A DNA stretch of 64,000 nt. Source: Lithobates sylvaticus (lineage: Eukaryota; Chordata; Amphibia; Anura; Ranidae). The notes beneath the pieces are model-generated. The model was not told where the DNA came from, made no database searches, and was given only the letters and a program-made list of their open reading frames with translations. The stretch spans positions 122,407,490-122,471,489 of the forward strand of contig CM053032.1 in the NCBI GenBank assembly GCA_028564925.1. The letters are read 5' to 3'. Shown here in pieces: positions 1-10,989 of the stretch (position 1 is the first letter of the stretch; the number at the start of each line of letters is the position of its first letter). The position numbers and the translations under genes were made by a program.

Positions 1-1134
1 TTAGGCACTGGTGCTGGTGCCACAACACTGCAACCCCTCACAGATACTGTACTTGGAGCAGAGCAGTCACACGTGTTGCGAAGCATTTTTTTAAAAAATT
101 GTAAGTACACGCCCCTGTTAAACAGGGGCTGAACAATTGTGCCTTAGGCACTGGTGCTGGTGCCACAACACTGCAACCCCTCACAGATACTGTACTTGGA
201 GCACATTGTTGCGAAGCATTTTTTTATAAAAATTGTATGTACACGCCCCTGTTAAACAGGGGCTGAAAAATTGTGCCTTAGGCACTGGTGCTGGTGCCAC
301 AACACTGCAACCCCTCACAGATACTGTACTTGGAGCAGAGCAGTCACACGTGTTGCGAAGCATTTTTTAAAAAAAAATTGTAAGTACACGCCCCTGTTAA
401 ACAGGGGCTGAAAAATTGTGCCTTAGGCACTGGTGCTGGTGCCACAACACTGCAACCCCTCACAGATACTGTACTTGGAGCACATTGTTGCGAAGCATTT
501 TTTTATAAAAATTGTATGTACACGCCCCTGTTAAACAGGGGCTGAAAAATTGTGCCTTAGGCACTGGTGCTGGTGCCACAACACTGCAACCCCTCACAGA
601 TACTGTACTTGGAGCACAGCAGTCACACGTGTTGCGAAGCATTTTTTTAAAAAATTGTAAGTACACGCCCCTGTTAAACAGGGGCTGAAAAATTGTGCCT
701 TAGGCACTGGTGCTGGTGCCACAACACTGCAACCCCTCACAGATACTGTACTTGGAGCACATTGTTGCGAAGCATTTTTTTATAAAAATTGTATGTACAC
801 GCCCCTGTTAAACAGGGGCTGAAAAATTGTGCCTTAGGCACTGGTGCTGGTGCCACAACACTGCAACCCCTCACAGATACTGTACTTGGAGCACAGCAGT
901 CACACGTGTTGCGAAGCATTTTTTTCAAAAAATTGTAAGTACACGCCCCTGTTAAACAGGGGCTGAAAAATTGTGCCTTAGGCACTGGTGCTGGTGCCAC
1001 AACACTGCAACCCCTCACAGATACTGTACTTGGAGCACAGTGTTGCGAAGCATTTTTTTATAAAAATTGTATGTACACGCCCCTGTTAAACAGGGGATGA
1101 AAAATTGTGCCTTAGGCACTGGTGTGGTGGCATG
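1..1134. repeat. Dimeric tandem array (143-145 / 134 bp) downstream of hAT copy 1 transposase
   Basis: Eight units start at each TTAGGCACTGG (1, 144, 278, 423, 557, 700, 834, 978) and a partial one at 1112. Spacing alternates 143-145 and 134 bp. The long unit carries the stretch CAGTCACACGTG and the short unit lacks it, so the true repeat is a dimer of about 278 bp. Each unit contains a perfect palindrome GCCCCTGTTAAACAGGGGC and a second hairpin around GGCACTGGTGCTGGTGCC. The array lies about 100 bp beyond the transposase stop. Short open frames on the minus strand within it are repeat artefacts. Confidence 0.95.
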
Positions 1135-1238
1135 GATCATTGAGGAGGAGGAGGAAGAGGATAGTCAGTGAACATAAGAGGACAGTCACTCAGCATCAGC
1201 ATAGGCAGTCTTGAAGGGATGTGATGTGACATTAAAAC

Positions 1239-2942
1239 TTATTCGGTTATATCCGCCTCAGGTGCCTGGTAGCTGGTGGTGATCCAAGACTGATTCATTT
1301 TGATGAAGGTCAGTCGATCAACCGAGGCGGAGGACAGGCGCACCCTATGATCAGTCACAAATCCTCCAGCAGCACTGAATGTGCGTTCGGACAGAACGCT
1401 GGAGGCAGGACAGGCCAGTAGCTCAATTGCATACTGTGCAAGCTCTGGCCAGTGATCCATCCTCAGGACCCAGTAAGCCAGAGGATTTTCGGTGGAAAAG
1501 GTGTCCAAGTCTGACCTTGCCCCAAGGTATTCCTGCACCATGTATATCAGACGCTGGCGATGGTTGCTGGAACCGATCATACCTTGGGGCTGCGGACTAA
1601 AAAATTGTCTGAACGCATCGGTCAGACGTCCACCTTCCCCACCGCTCCTTCTGCTACTGACCGAAGCCTCAGCTACTCGTCGCCCAGGACCAGGAGTTTG
1701 TAGCCTCCCAGTTTCTGGGAACGCGTTGCACAGACCTTTCTGCAAGGCCTCCCTGAGATGTCTCATCCTCTGCTCCCTCTGCGACGGCAAGATAAGGTCC
1801 GCAACCTTACCCTTGTACCGCGGATCAAGGAGAGTGGCCAGCCAGTAATGGTCCCTCTCCTTGATCCGAAGAACACGAGGATCCTTCCGCAGGCTTTGCA
1901 GGATCAGGGAGGCCATGCAGCGTAGGTTAGCTGAGGCATTCGGTCCGGAGTCTTCTGGGTCACTGAGGATGACATGATCGCCAGCCACCTCCTCCCAGCC
2001 ACGTACAAGTCCACTGGTTTGTTGGGACTGTACATCATCCCTAAAAGACTGCTGCTGCTGATGCTGAGTGCCAGGCTCCACCTCCATGCTCACACAATCC
2101 TCCTCCTCCTCCTCCTCCTCCTCATCCTCTTCCTGTGTGATGGGTGGGACAGGAGGAACACTGTCCGGATAAAGGGGGCCTTGAGAGGCAAGGAAGTCCT
2201 CCTCTTCCTGCCTCTGTTCTGCCTCAAGTGCCCTGTCCATTATCCCACGCAGCGTATGCTCCAACAGGTGGACAAGAGGGACAGTGTCACTGATGCATGC
2301 ACTGTCACTGCTCACCATCCTCGTGGCCTCCTCAAATGGTGAGAGGACAGTGCATGCATCCCTGATCATGCTCCACTGACGTGGGGAAAAAAAACCAAGC
2401 TCCCCTGACCCTGTCCTGGTGCCGTAGTCGCAAAGGTACTCATTGATGGCCCTCTGCTGCGTGTGCAGTCGCTGCAGCATGGCCAACGTTGAGTTCCACC
2501 TGGTGGGCATGTCACATATTAGGCGGTTCTTGGGCAGGTTCAGCTCCTTTTGCAGCTCAGTCAGCCGAGCACTGGCATTATAAGATCGGCGGAAATGCAC
2601 ACAGACTTTCCTGGCCTGCCTCAGGACATCCTGTAAGCCTGGGAACCTGCCCAAGAACCGCTGCACCACCAGGTTGAGGACGTGAGCCATGCAGGGCACA
2701 TGGGTGAGCTGCCCCTGTCGCAGGGCGGAGAGGAGGTTGGTGCCATTGTCAGAAACGACCATTCCTGGCTTAAGCTGACGTGGCGTCAACCACCTCTCGG
2801 CCTGCCCCTGCAGAGCTGCCAGAACCTCTGGCCCAGTGTGGCTCCTGTCCCCCAAACACACCAGCGCAAGCACGGCATGGCATCTTTTTGCCTGCGTACT
2901 TGCGTAGCCCCTTGTACGCCTACGGAGCACCGCTGGTTCCAA
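1239..2942 (-). pseudogene. hAT transposase, catalytic and dimerisation part (copy 1)
   Basis: This 567-residue open frame is the C-terminal two thirds of a hAT superfamily transposase. Visible parts in order are the start of the RNase H-like fold around CHAVLALVCLGDRSHTG, the catalytic segment VVSDNGTNLLSAL, the CMAHVLNLVVQRF helix, TRWNSTLAMLQRLHTQQRA, and a Q/E-rich acidic linker encoded by a (TCC/TCA)n tract near 2100-2130. It ends in the hAT C-terminal dimerisation domain, with PLAYWVLRMDHWPELAQYA, PASSVLSERTFSAAGG and a final RVRLSSASVDRLTFIKMNQ. It follows the N-terminal part (2786-4459) in a different frame; the shift lies in the serine-rich tract near 2950-2985. Apart from that one shift the copy looks complete, so it is the best template of the family here. 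Confidence 0.9.
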
Positions 2943-4459
2943 GGACAGAGCACTGGAGGAAGAAGAAGAGGGGGGGTGGAGGAGAGAGGTGTGTCACAAC
3001 CAGTAGCAGTAGTAGCGTTTTGGAGGCGTGGTGGCGGAACAACCTCCAACACTAATGCACCTTGTCCTGCATCCCTCCCAGCTGCCAATAGAGTGACCCA
3101 ATGGGCCGTGAAAGAAAGGTACCGTCCCTGTCCATGCCTGCTGGACCATGAGTCAGCGGTAATATGCACCTTACCGCTGACCGCCCTGTCCAGCGAGGCA
3201 TGGACATTGCCCTCCACATGCCGGTAGAGAGACGGAATTGCCTTCCGTGAGAAAAAGTGGCGTTTGGGAACCTGCCACTGAGGAACCGCACATTGAAAAA
3301 ACTCACGGAAGGGGGCCGAGTCTACCAACTGAAAAGGCAGCAGTTGAAGTGCTAGCAATTTAGCCAGGCTAGCATTCAACCGCTGGGCATGTGGATGGCT
3401 GGGAGTGTACTTCTTTCTACGGTCCAGCAGCTGGGGCAGGGAAATTTGCCTGCTGCAATCGGACGTCGGTGTACTGCAAGTACTTGGTTGTGACACACCT
3501 AATTCTACACCTTCAGTCCTCTCAGAGCAGCTTTCAGAGAGGACTGAAGGTGTAGTGGGGATGGAGATCCCAGCTGAGGAGGAGCAAGGAGAGGTCCGCT
3601 TAGTTCTTTGGTGTGGGTCTTTTATGTGTGCCTGCCAACGAGCTGCATGGCAGGTCGCCATATGTCTGGTCATGCTTGTGGTGCCCAAGCGGCTGATGTT
3701 TTGGCCACGCGAGATACGCTTGAGACAAATATTGCAAATAGCAGTGGTGCGATCTGCTGCACTCGTCTCAAAAAAGGCCCACACCAAAGAACTTTTCTGA
3801 TAACGTGCAGAGGCAGCGCCCTGCACAGGCGGAGCTCTGCGGTGTTGTACAGTTGCTGTGCTGGCCTCTACCTGGCCTCCAGGGGGCACCCTGCCTCGTT
3901 GGACATGTGACGCCGCATCCTCCTCCTCCTCGTCCTCCTCCTCATCCTCTCTCCCTTCAGGCACCCACGTGGAGTCAGTGACCTCATCATCCCCTCCCTC
4001 TTCACCACTAGAGCAAACCTGGCAGTAAGCTGCAGCTGGTGGAACAGTACTGCCAGATTCCTCAAGCTGGGTATCATCATCCGAGCCTTCGAATCGTTGG
4101 GCATCCTCCTGGAGCATGTACCCAACACTGTGCTCAAAGAGTTCGGGGGACTCCTCAGGAGGACATGGTGGGTCTAGGGAAGGGGTGGCTGATGATGCTC
4201 TGCCAGTACCCTGAGCCTGGGTGAGAGAGGATGAGGAGGATGAGGAGGGCTTGGTCATCCATTCTACCAAGCCTTCAGCATGATGCGGCTCCACATGTCC
4301 AGCTGCCGAAAACAAAGACGCGCGTGTCCCATGGCCATGTGCTGATGACGATGCACGACCACGTCCACGTCCACGGCCACGTCCACTAGAAACAGAGCCT
4401 GCCTGCCCTGTGTTCTTGGCTCTGCACGCTCTGCCTCCCCTTGGCGGTCTTCCAGCCAT
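2786..4459 (-). pseudogene. hAT transposase, BED-finger N-terminal part (copy 1)
   Basis: The ATG at 4457-4459 (MAGRPPRGGRACR) opens a 557-codon frame of which roughly the first 495 codons are meaningful. Order: an RG-rich basic N-terminus, a serine run, an acidic region (EGREDEEEDEEEED), then a BED-type zinc finger with CNICLKRIS, LGTTSMTRHMATCH and the lead-in SSLVWAFFETSAADRTTAIC. Next comes a linker, then QISLPQLLDRRKKYTPSHPHAQRLNASLAKLLALQLLPFQLVD and the first catalytic aspartate region VHITADSWSSRHGQGRYLSF (hAT motif D-x-W). The frame then drifts out of the coding register at the serine/glycine tract near 2970. A BED finger plus hAT core defines the ZBED-like branch. The start codon lies only about 20 bp from the 64-bp satellite array. 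Confidence 0.88.
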
Positions 4460-4479
4460 TGTAGTCGGTAGTCCTGTGG

Positions 4480-7400
4480 GTGCTGCTGAGAAGAATATAT
4501 AGGAGCTCTGTGTGATGCCACTAACACACTAGAAGTCCTGTGGGTGCTGCTGAGAAGAAAATATAGGAGCTCTGTGTGATGCCACTAACACACTAGAAGT
4601 CCTATGGGTGCTTCTGCAAAGAAAATAGAGGAGCTCTGTGTGATGCCACTAACACACTAGAAGTCCTGTGGGTGCTGCTGAGAAGAAAATATAGGAGCTC
4701 TGTGTGATGCCACTAACACACTAGAAGTCCTATGGGTGTTTCTGCAAAGAAAATAGAGGAGCTCTGTGTGATGCCACTAACACACTAGAAGTCCTGTGGG
4801 TGCTTCTGCAAAGAAAATAGAGGAGCTCTGTGTGATGCCACTAACACACTAGAAGTCCTATGGGTGCTTCTGCAAAGAAAATAGAGGAGCTCTGTGTGAT
4901 GCCACTAACACACTAGAAGTCCTGTGGGTGCTTCTGCAAAGAAAATAGAGGAGCTCTGTGTGATGCCACTAACACACTAGAGAAGTCCTGTGGGTGCTTC
5001 TGCAAAGAAAATAGAGGAGCTCTGTGTGATGCCACTAACACACTAGAAGTCCTATGGGTGCTTCTGCAAAGAAAATAGAGGAGCTCTGTGTGATGCCACT
5101 AACACACTAGAAGTCCTGTGGGTGCTTCTGCAAAGAAAATAGAGGAGCTCTGTGTGATGCCACTAACACACTAGAAGTCCTGTGGGTGCTTCTGCAAAGA
5201 AAATAGAGGAGCTCTGTGTGATGCCACTAACACACTAGAAGTCCTGTGGGTGCTGCTGAGAAGAAAATATAGGAGCTCTGTGTGATGGGACTAACACACT
5301 TCAAGTCCTATAGGTGCTTCTGGGAACAAAATATATGATCTCTGTGTGATTGGACTAACACACTTCAAGTCCTATAGGTGCTTCTGGGAACAAAATATAG
5401 GTCTGTGTGATGGGACTAACACACTTCAAGTCCTATAGGTGCTTCTGGGAACAAAAATATATGATCTCTGTGTGATTGGACTAACACACTTCAAGTCCTA
5501 TAGGTGCTTCTGGGAACAAAATATATGATCTCTGTGTGATGGGACTAACACACTTCAAGTCCTATAGGTGCTTCTGGGAACAAAATATATTATCTCTGTG
5601 TGATTGGACTAACACACTTCAAGTCCTATAGGTGCTTCTGGGAAGAAAATATAGGTCTGTGTGATGGGACTAACACACTTCAAGTCCTATAGGTGCTTCT
5701 GGGAACAAAATATATGATCTCTGTGTGATTGGACTAACACACTTCAAGTCCTATAGGTGCTTCTGGGATCAAAATATATGATCTCTGTGTGATGGGACTA
5801 ACACACTTCAAGTCCTATAGGTGCTTCTGGGAACAAAATATATGATCTCTGTGTGATGGGACTAACACACTTCAAGTCCTATAGGTGCCTCTGGGAAGAA
5901 AATATAGGTCTGTGTGATGGGACTAACACACTTCAAGTCCTATAGGTGCTTCTGGGAACAAAATATATGATCTCTGTGTGATTGGACTAACACACTTCAA
6001 GTCCTATAGGTGCTTCTGGGAAGAAAATATATGATCTCTGTGTGATGGGACTAACACACTTCAAGTCCTATAGGTGCTTCTGGGAAGAAAATATATGATC
6101 TCTGTGTGATGGGACTAACACACTTCAAGTCCTATAGGTGCTTCTGGGAACAAAATATATGATCTCTGTGTGATGGGACTAACACACTTCAAGTCCTATA
6201 GGTGCTTCTGGGAACAAAATATAAGATCTCTGTGTGATTGGACTAACACACTTCAAGTCCTATAGGTGCTTCTGGGAACAAAATATATGATCTCTGTGTG
6301 ATGGGACTAACACACTTCAAGTCCTATAGGTGCTTCTGGGAACAAAATATATGATCTCTGTGTGATTGGACTAACACACTTCAAGTCCTATAGGTGCTTC
6401 TGGGAAGAAAATATAGGTCTGTGTGATGGGACTAACACACTTCAAGTCCTATAGGTGCTTCTGGGAACAAAATATATGATCTCTGTGTGATGGGACTAAC
6501 ACACTTCAAGTCCTATAGGTGCCTCTGGGAAGAAAATATAGGTCTGTGTGATGGGACTAACACACTTCAAGTCCTATAGGTGCTTCTGGGAACAAAATAT
6601 ATGATCTCTGTGTGATTGGACTAACACACTTCAAGTCCTATAGGTGCTTCTGGGAACAAAATATATGATCTCTGTGTGATTGGACTAACACACTTCAAGT
6701 CCTATAGGTGCTTCTGGGAACAAAATATATGATCTCTGTGTGATGGGACTAACACACTTCAAGTCCTATAGGTGCTTCTGGGAACAAAATATATGATCTC
6801 TGTGTGATTGGACTAACACACTTCAAGTCCTATAGGTGCTTCTGGGAAGAAAATATAGGTCTGTGTGATGGGACTAACACACTTCAAGTCCTATAGGTGC
6901 TTCTGGGAACAAAATATATGATCTCTGTGTGATGGGACTAACACACTTCAAGTCCTATAGGTGCCTCTGGGAACAAAATATATGATCTCTGTGTGATGGG
7001 ACTAACACACTTCAAGTCCTATAGGTGCTTCTGGGAACAAAATATATGATCTCTGTGTGATTGGACTAACACACTTCAAGTCCTATAGGTGCTTCTGGGA
7101 ACAAAATATATGATCTCTGTGTGATTGGACTAACACACTTCAAGTCCTATAGGTGCTTCTGGGAAGAAAATATATGATCTCTGTGTGATGGGACTAACAC
7201 ACTTCAAGTCCTATAGGTGCTTCTGGGAACAAAATATATGATCTCTGTGTGATTGGACTAACACACTTCAAGTCCTATAGGTGCTTCTGGGAAGAAAATA
7301 TAGGTCTGTGTGATGGGACTAACACACTTCAAGTCCTATAGGTGCTTCTGGGAACAAAATATATGATCTCTGTGTGATTGGACTAACACACTTCAAGTCC

Positions 7401-9195
7401 TATAGGTGCTTCTGGGAAGAAAATATATGATCTCTGTGTGATGGGACTAACACACTTCAAGTCCTATAGGTGCTTCTGGGAACAAAATATATGATCTCTG
7501 TGTGATTGGACTAACACACTTCAAGTCCTATAGGTGCTTCTGGGAAGAAAATATAGGTCTGTGTGATGGGACTAACACACTTCAAGTCCTATAGGTGCTT
7601 CTGGGAACAAAATATATGATCTCTGTGTGATTGGACTAACACACTTCAAGTCCTATAGGTGCTTCTGGGAAGAAAATATATGATCTCTGTGTGATGGGAC
7701 TAACACACTTCAAGTCCTATAGGTGCTTCTGGGAACAAAATATATGATCTCTGTGTGATTGGACTAACACACTTCAAGTCCTATGGGTGCTTCTGGGAAG
7801 AAAATATAGGTCTGTGTGATGGGACTAACACACTTCAAGTCCTATAGGTGCTTCTGGGAACAAAATATATGATCTCTGTGTGATTGGACTAACACACTTC
7901 AAGTCCTATAGGTGCTTCTGGGAACAAAATATATGATCTCTGTGTGATGGGACTAACACACTTCAAGTCCTATAGGTGCTTCTGGGAACAAAATATATGA
8001 TCTCTGTGTGATTGGACTAACACACTTCAAGTCCTATAGGTGCTTCTGGGAACAAAATATATGATCTCTGTGTGATTGGACTAACACACTTCAAGTCCTA
8101 TAGGTGCTTCTGGGAAGAAAATATATGATCTCTGTGTGATGGGACTAACACACTTCAAGTCCTATAGGTGCTTCTGGGAACAAAATATATGATCTCTGTG
8201 TGATTGGACTAACACACTTCAAGTCCTATAGGTGCTTCTGGGAACAAAATATATGATCTCTGTGTGATTTGACTAACACACTTCAAGTCCTATAGGTGCT
8301 TCTGGGAACAAAATATATGATCTCTGTGTGATGGGACTAACACACTTCAAGTCCTATAGGTGCTTCTGGGAACAAAATATAGGAGCTCTGCCTGCCTGCC
8401 AGGAACACACTACAAGTCCTATAGGTGCTTCTGGGAAGAAAATATAGGAGCTCTGCCTGCCTGCCACGAACACACTACAAGTCCTATAGGTGCTTCTGGG
8501 AACAAAATATAGGAGCTCTGCCTGCCTGCCAGGAACACACTACAAGTCCTATAGGTGCTTCTGGGAACAAAATATAGGAGCTCTGCCTGCCTGCCAGGAA
8601 CACACTACAAGTCCTATAGGTGCTTCTGGGAACAAAATATAGGAGCTCTGCCTGCCTGCCAGGAACACACTACAAGTCCTATAGGTGCTTCTGGGAACAA
8701 AATATATGATCTCTGTGTGATTGGACTAACACACTTCAAGTCCTATAGGTGCTTCTGGGAACAAAATATATGATCTCTGTGTGATTGGACTAACACACTT
8801 CAAGTCCTATAGGTGCTTCTGGGAACAAAATATATGATCTCTGTGTGATGGGACTAACACACTTCAAGTCCTATAGGTGCTTCTGGGAACAAAATATAGG
8901 AGCTCTGCCTGCCTGCCAGGAACACACTACAAGTCCTATAGGTGCTTCTGGGAAGAAAATATAGGAGCTCTGCCTGCCTGCCACGAACACACTACAAGTC
9001 CTATAGGTGCTTCTGGGAACAAAATATAGGAGCTCTGCCTGCCTGCCACGAACACACTACAAGTCCTATAGGTGCTTCTGGGAACAAAATATAGGAGCTC
9101 TGCCTGCCTGCCACGAACACACTACAAGTCCTATAGGTGCTTCTGGGAACAAAATATAGGAGCTCTGCCTGCCTGCCACGAACACACTACAAGCC
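4480..9195. repeat. 64-bp satellite array ahead of hAT copy 1 transposase
   Basis: About 73 units of 64 bp (some 60, some 65) run without spacers to 20 bp from the transposase start codon. Three unit types form blocks. Type A (CACTAGAAGTCC, TGTGATGCCACTAAC) fills 4480 to about 5290. Type B (CACTTCAAGTCC, GATCTCTGTGTGAT) fills about 5290-8380 and 8700-8900. Type C (CTACAAGTCC, CTCTGCCTGCCTGCC) fills about 8380-8700 and 8900-9195. Within type B a shorter 60-bp variant (AATATAGGTCTGTG) recurs every few units, which suggests higher-order duplication. On the minus strand each unit carries a TATA-like CTATATTTT or similar and a pyrimidine tract ending in AG. Confidence 0.95.
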
Positions 9196-9329
9196 CCTCT
9201 TTCTAAATCAATCTAAATGAATGAATCTATCTAACTCAATCTCTCTAAGTAAATCTCTCTAACTAACTAAATCCAGCAGAGTGTCACAGATCTAGCCTGC
9301 TCTATCTGCGCCGGAGTTTCCGGGGCTGT
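9196..9329. other. Simple-sequence stretch in hAT copy 1 right end
   Basis: This is A/T-rich sequence built on a degenerate CTAA/ATCT theme (AATCTATCTAACTCAATCTC and similar) between the 64-bp array and the hairpin cluster. No coding potential is seen. hAT copy 2 has a different, longer sequence at the equivalent place (47311-47680). Confidence 0.6.
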
Positions 9330-9534
9330 GATTGGCCAAGCATGCGGGGTTACAGTGCATGCTTGGCCAATCATCAGCCAGCAATGCACTGCGCCGGCCG
9401 CGCCGGCCGCAATGCATTGCGGGGCCGCTCGCATCACACGAACGTGATGCGAGCGGCCAAAATAGTTCTGGGCTCGCCGAGCGAGCGAACGCCCGGTGCT
9501 CGATGCGAACGTGGGTTCGCATCGAGCACCGGGC
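9330..9534. other. Four consecutive perfect hairpins at hAT right end
   Basis: Hairpin 1 has 16-bp arms GATTGGCCAAGCATGC (9330-9345) and its complement (9357-9372). Hairpin 2 is bounded by GCAATGCA (9381-9388) and TGCATTGC (9413-9420) around two GCCGGC palindromes. Hairpin 3 has 15-bp arms GGCCGCTCGCATCAC (9423-9437) and complement (9444-9458). Hairpin 4 has 20-bp arms starting GCCCGGTGCTCG (9491-9510) and complement (9515-9534) with a 4-nt loop. The cluster abuts the terminal inverted repeat and contains CCAAT-type ATTGG motifs. Its placement upstream of the transposase suggests a transposase-binding or promoter role, but that is inference. Confidence 0.85.
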
Positions 9535-9543
9535 CCATCCCTA
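9532..9543. repeat. Right terminal inverted repeat of hAT copy 1
   Basis: GGCCCATCCCTA is the reverse complement of TAGGGATGGGCC, one mismatch from the left termini TAGGGATGAGCC at 24385, 27586 and 58760. Retroviral gag coding starts at the very next base, which fixes the boundary. Confidence 0.85.
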
Positions 9544-10068
9544 CAGGAGGACAAGGAGAGTGTCAGTGACTACCTAAATAAACTACGAGAGGTTTTTAAA
9601 GTGTTCTCCGGGCTCCCCGAAGCTGAGGATGTGAATAGTGCATATCAGCAACAGCTGAAGATAGCTTTTGTAAATGGATTGAAACAGGATCATAAGGATT
9701 ACATTGTTAAAAATATGGTTACTTATCGAACTGCATCAGTTATAGATGTTTTACAATATGCTAAGCATTCTGAGAAATATTTGAAAATAAAGGCAAAAAA
9801 GAATGTGAAAGTAAAGGTTTTTGTGCAAGGTGATGAAGGGGATGAGGATGCAGAAGAGTACACTGCCGAGGCAGAACCAGAGGAATCGCATAGGGGGAGA
9901 GGCACAGGTGGTTTTAGAGGAAGGAACAGGTTTAGAGGAAAAGGAAGGGGTAGAGGACAATGGAGGAATAAAGAATGGGTGGAAAGAAGGGAATGTTGGG
10001 ATTGTGGGAAGCAGGGGCATTTGGCCAGGGATTGCTCTGAGGGGCCAGGTCCTCACAAATCAAGTTGA
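9544..10068 (+). pseudogene. gag: Retroviral gag, capsid end and nucleocapsid (fossil)
   Basis: The frame opens directly after the hAT terminus with QEDKESVSDYLNKLREVFK, which fits the C-terminal capsid region of class I Gag proteins. It continues through a basic RG-rich segment (GRGTGGFRGRNRFRGKGRG) to one CCHC zinc knuckle, CWDCGKQGHLARDC (about 9994-10035), the RNA-binding motif of nucleocapsid. Matrix and most of capsid are missing here because the hAT transposon separates them. A stop follows the knuckle; in this retrovirus class the gag-pol boundary is normally passed by read-through or frameshifting. Confidence 0.85.
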
Positions 10069-10083
10069 CTAGAAACAGTATGT

Positions 10084-10983
10084 GTGAGCCATTTGGAAAC
10101 GATAGGGTACGCTGAAAACTTACCACAGGTGGAGTTAATGGTTGAGAGACAATGTGTACAGTTTTTGGTAGACTCTGGGGCCTCTAGGACTTTAATTCAC
10201 CCTGCAGATGTGCCTCATATTGATAAATCCACCAAATCTATTTTGGTACAAGGAGTAAGTGGAAAACTGGTGAGAGAATCACTGTCTGAGTATGTCACTA
10301 TTGAGGAGCCAGAGACGGGGGTCAAGATCACCACCAGAGTGATCTTGTCTACTGTCTGCCCTGTGAATCTCTTGGGTAGAGACCTAATGTCAGCCATGCG
10401 CATGTCAGTCACTGTACAAAATAATGGGTTTGCAGTCCGGGTAGGACAGGGACCCATTAACCCAATAGAAGAAACACACTATTATTACTCCTTAGATGTG
10501 TATATGAAAGACAAGGAGACAGTTGAGATTGTTGACAAAATGATTAATTATGCTGAAACCATGATGGAAGGTAGGACAGTGGATTTACAGACACCAAATA
10601 GGGCTCACTGCACAATGTATTTTAAGAGAACACCAGGGCCTGATAGGTATTATGCCTCCAGACTTTTCTCAAAGAAGGAAGTTACCCTGCAATTAACCAA
10701 TGTTTACTGGAGTGTTGAGGGATTTTGTGCATCGGCATGTTGTATACCTCCTGAGGAGCAGGTTCTGTTTAGGGAAATCAACCCACATCTATCCTTGGCT
10801 AAACCCAAAAACCGAGATTGGAAGGATGTGGGAGAGTTTGTGAAGGAATGCCAAGACTTGAGAGATTGGACACCTGTGGGCCTACCTGAACTATACAAAA
10901 GTAAATCGACAGGTTATTTCTGTCACAAACCCTTGGGACATGAAATCATTACAACACCCTCGGCACACATGTGGGCTGCATGA
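10084..10983 (+). pseudogene. pro: Retroviral protease and pol N-terminal region (fossil)
   Basis: The aspartic protease is recognised by LVDSGASRTLIHPADV (about residues 28-43 from 10084) followed by a flap-like segment and NLLGRDLMSAM, the usual Gly-Arg-Asp signature near the protease end. The next 150 residues resemble no enzyme domain I can name; they lie where a protease-RT linker is expected. The segment is sandwiched between nucleocapsid and RT in normal retroviral order. Confidence 0.75.
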
Positions 10984-10989
10984 ACTGAA

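Larger units (their letters stand above)
1..9543 (-). mobile_element. Giant ZBED-type hAT DNA transposon, copy 1 (left end outside window)
   Basis: The element reads right to left. It comprises a 143/134-bp array (1-1134), a transposase in two reading frames (1239-4459), a 64-bp array (4480-9195) and a right terminal region with four hairpins and the terminal inverted repeat GGCCCATCCCTA (9532-9543). The reverse complement, TAGGGATGGGCC, matches the left ends of the other copies (TAGGGATGAGCC at 24385 and 58760). The right flank resumes in a retroviral gag reading frame at 9544, so the element interrupted a gag gene. hAT elements make 8-bp target duplications; the candidate right copy is CAGGAGGA (9544-9551), but the left flank lies outside the window. 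Length exceeds 9.5 kb, very long for a hAT because of its satellite arrays. Confidence 0.9.

Noticed and set aside
4480-9195. Regular repeats resembling a CRISPR array
   Set aside because: 64-bp units abut each other without unique spacers, no cas-like genes are present and the setting is a eukaryotic DNA transposon.
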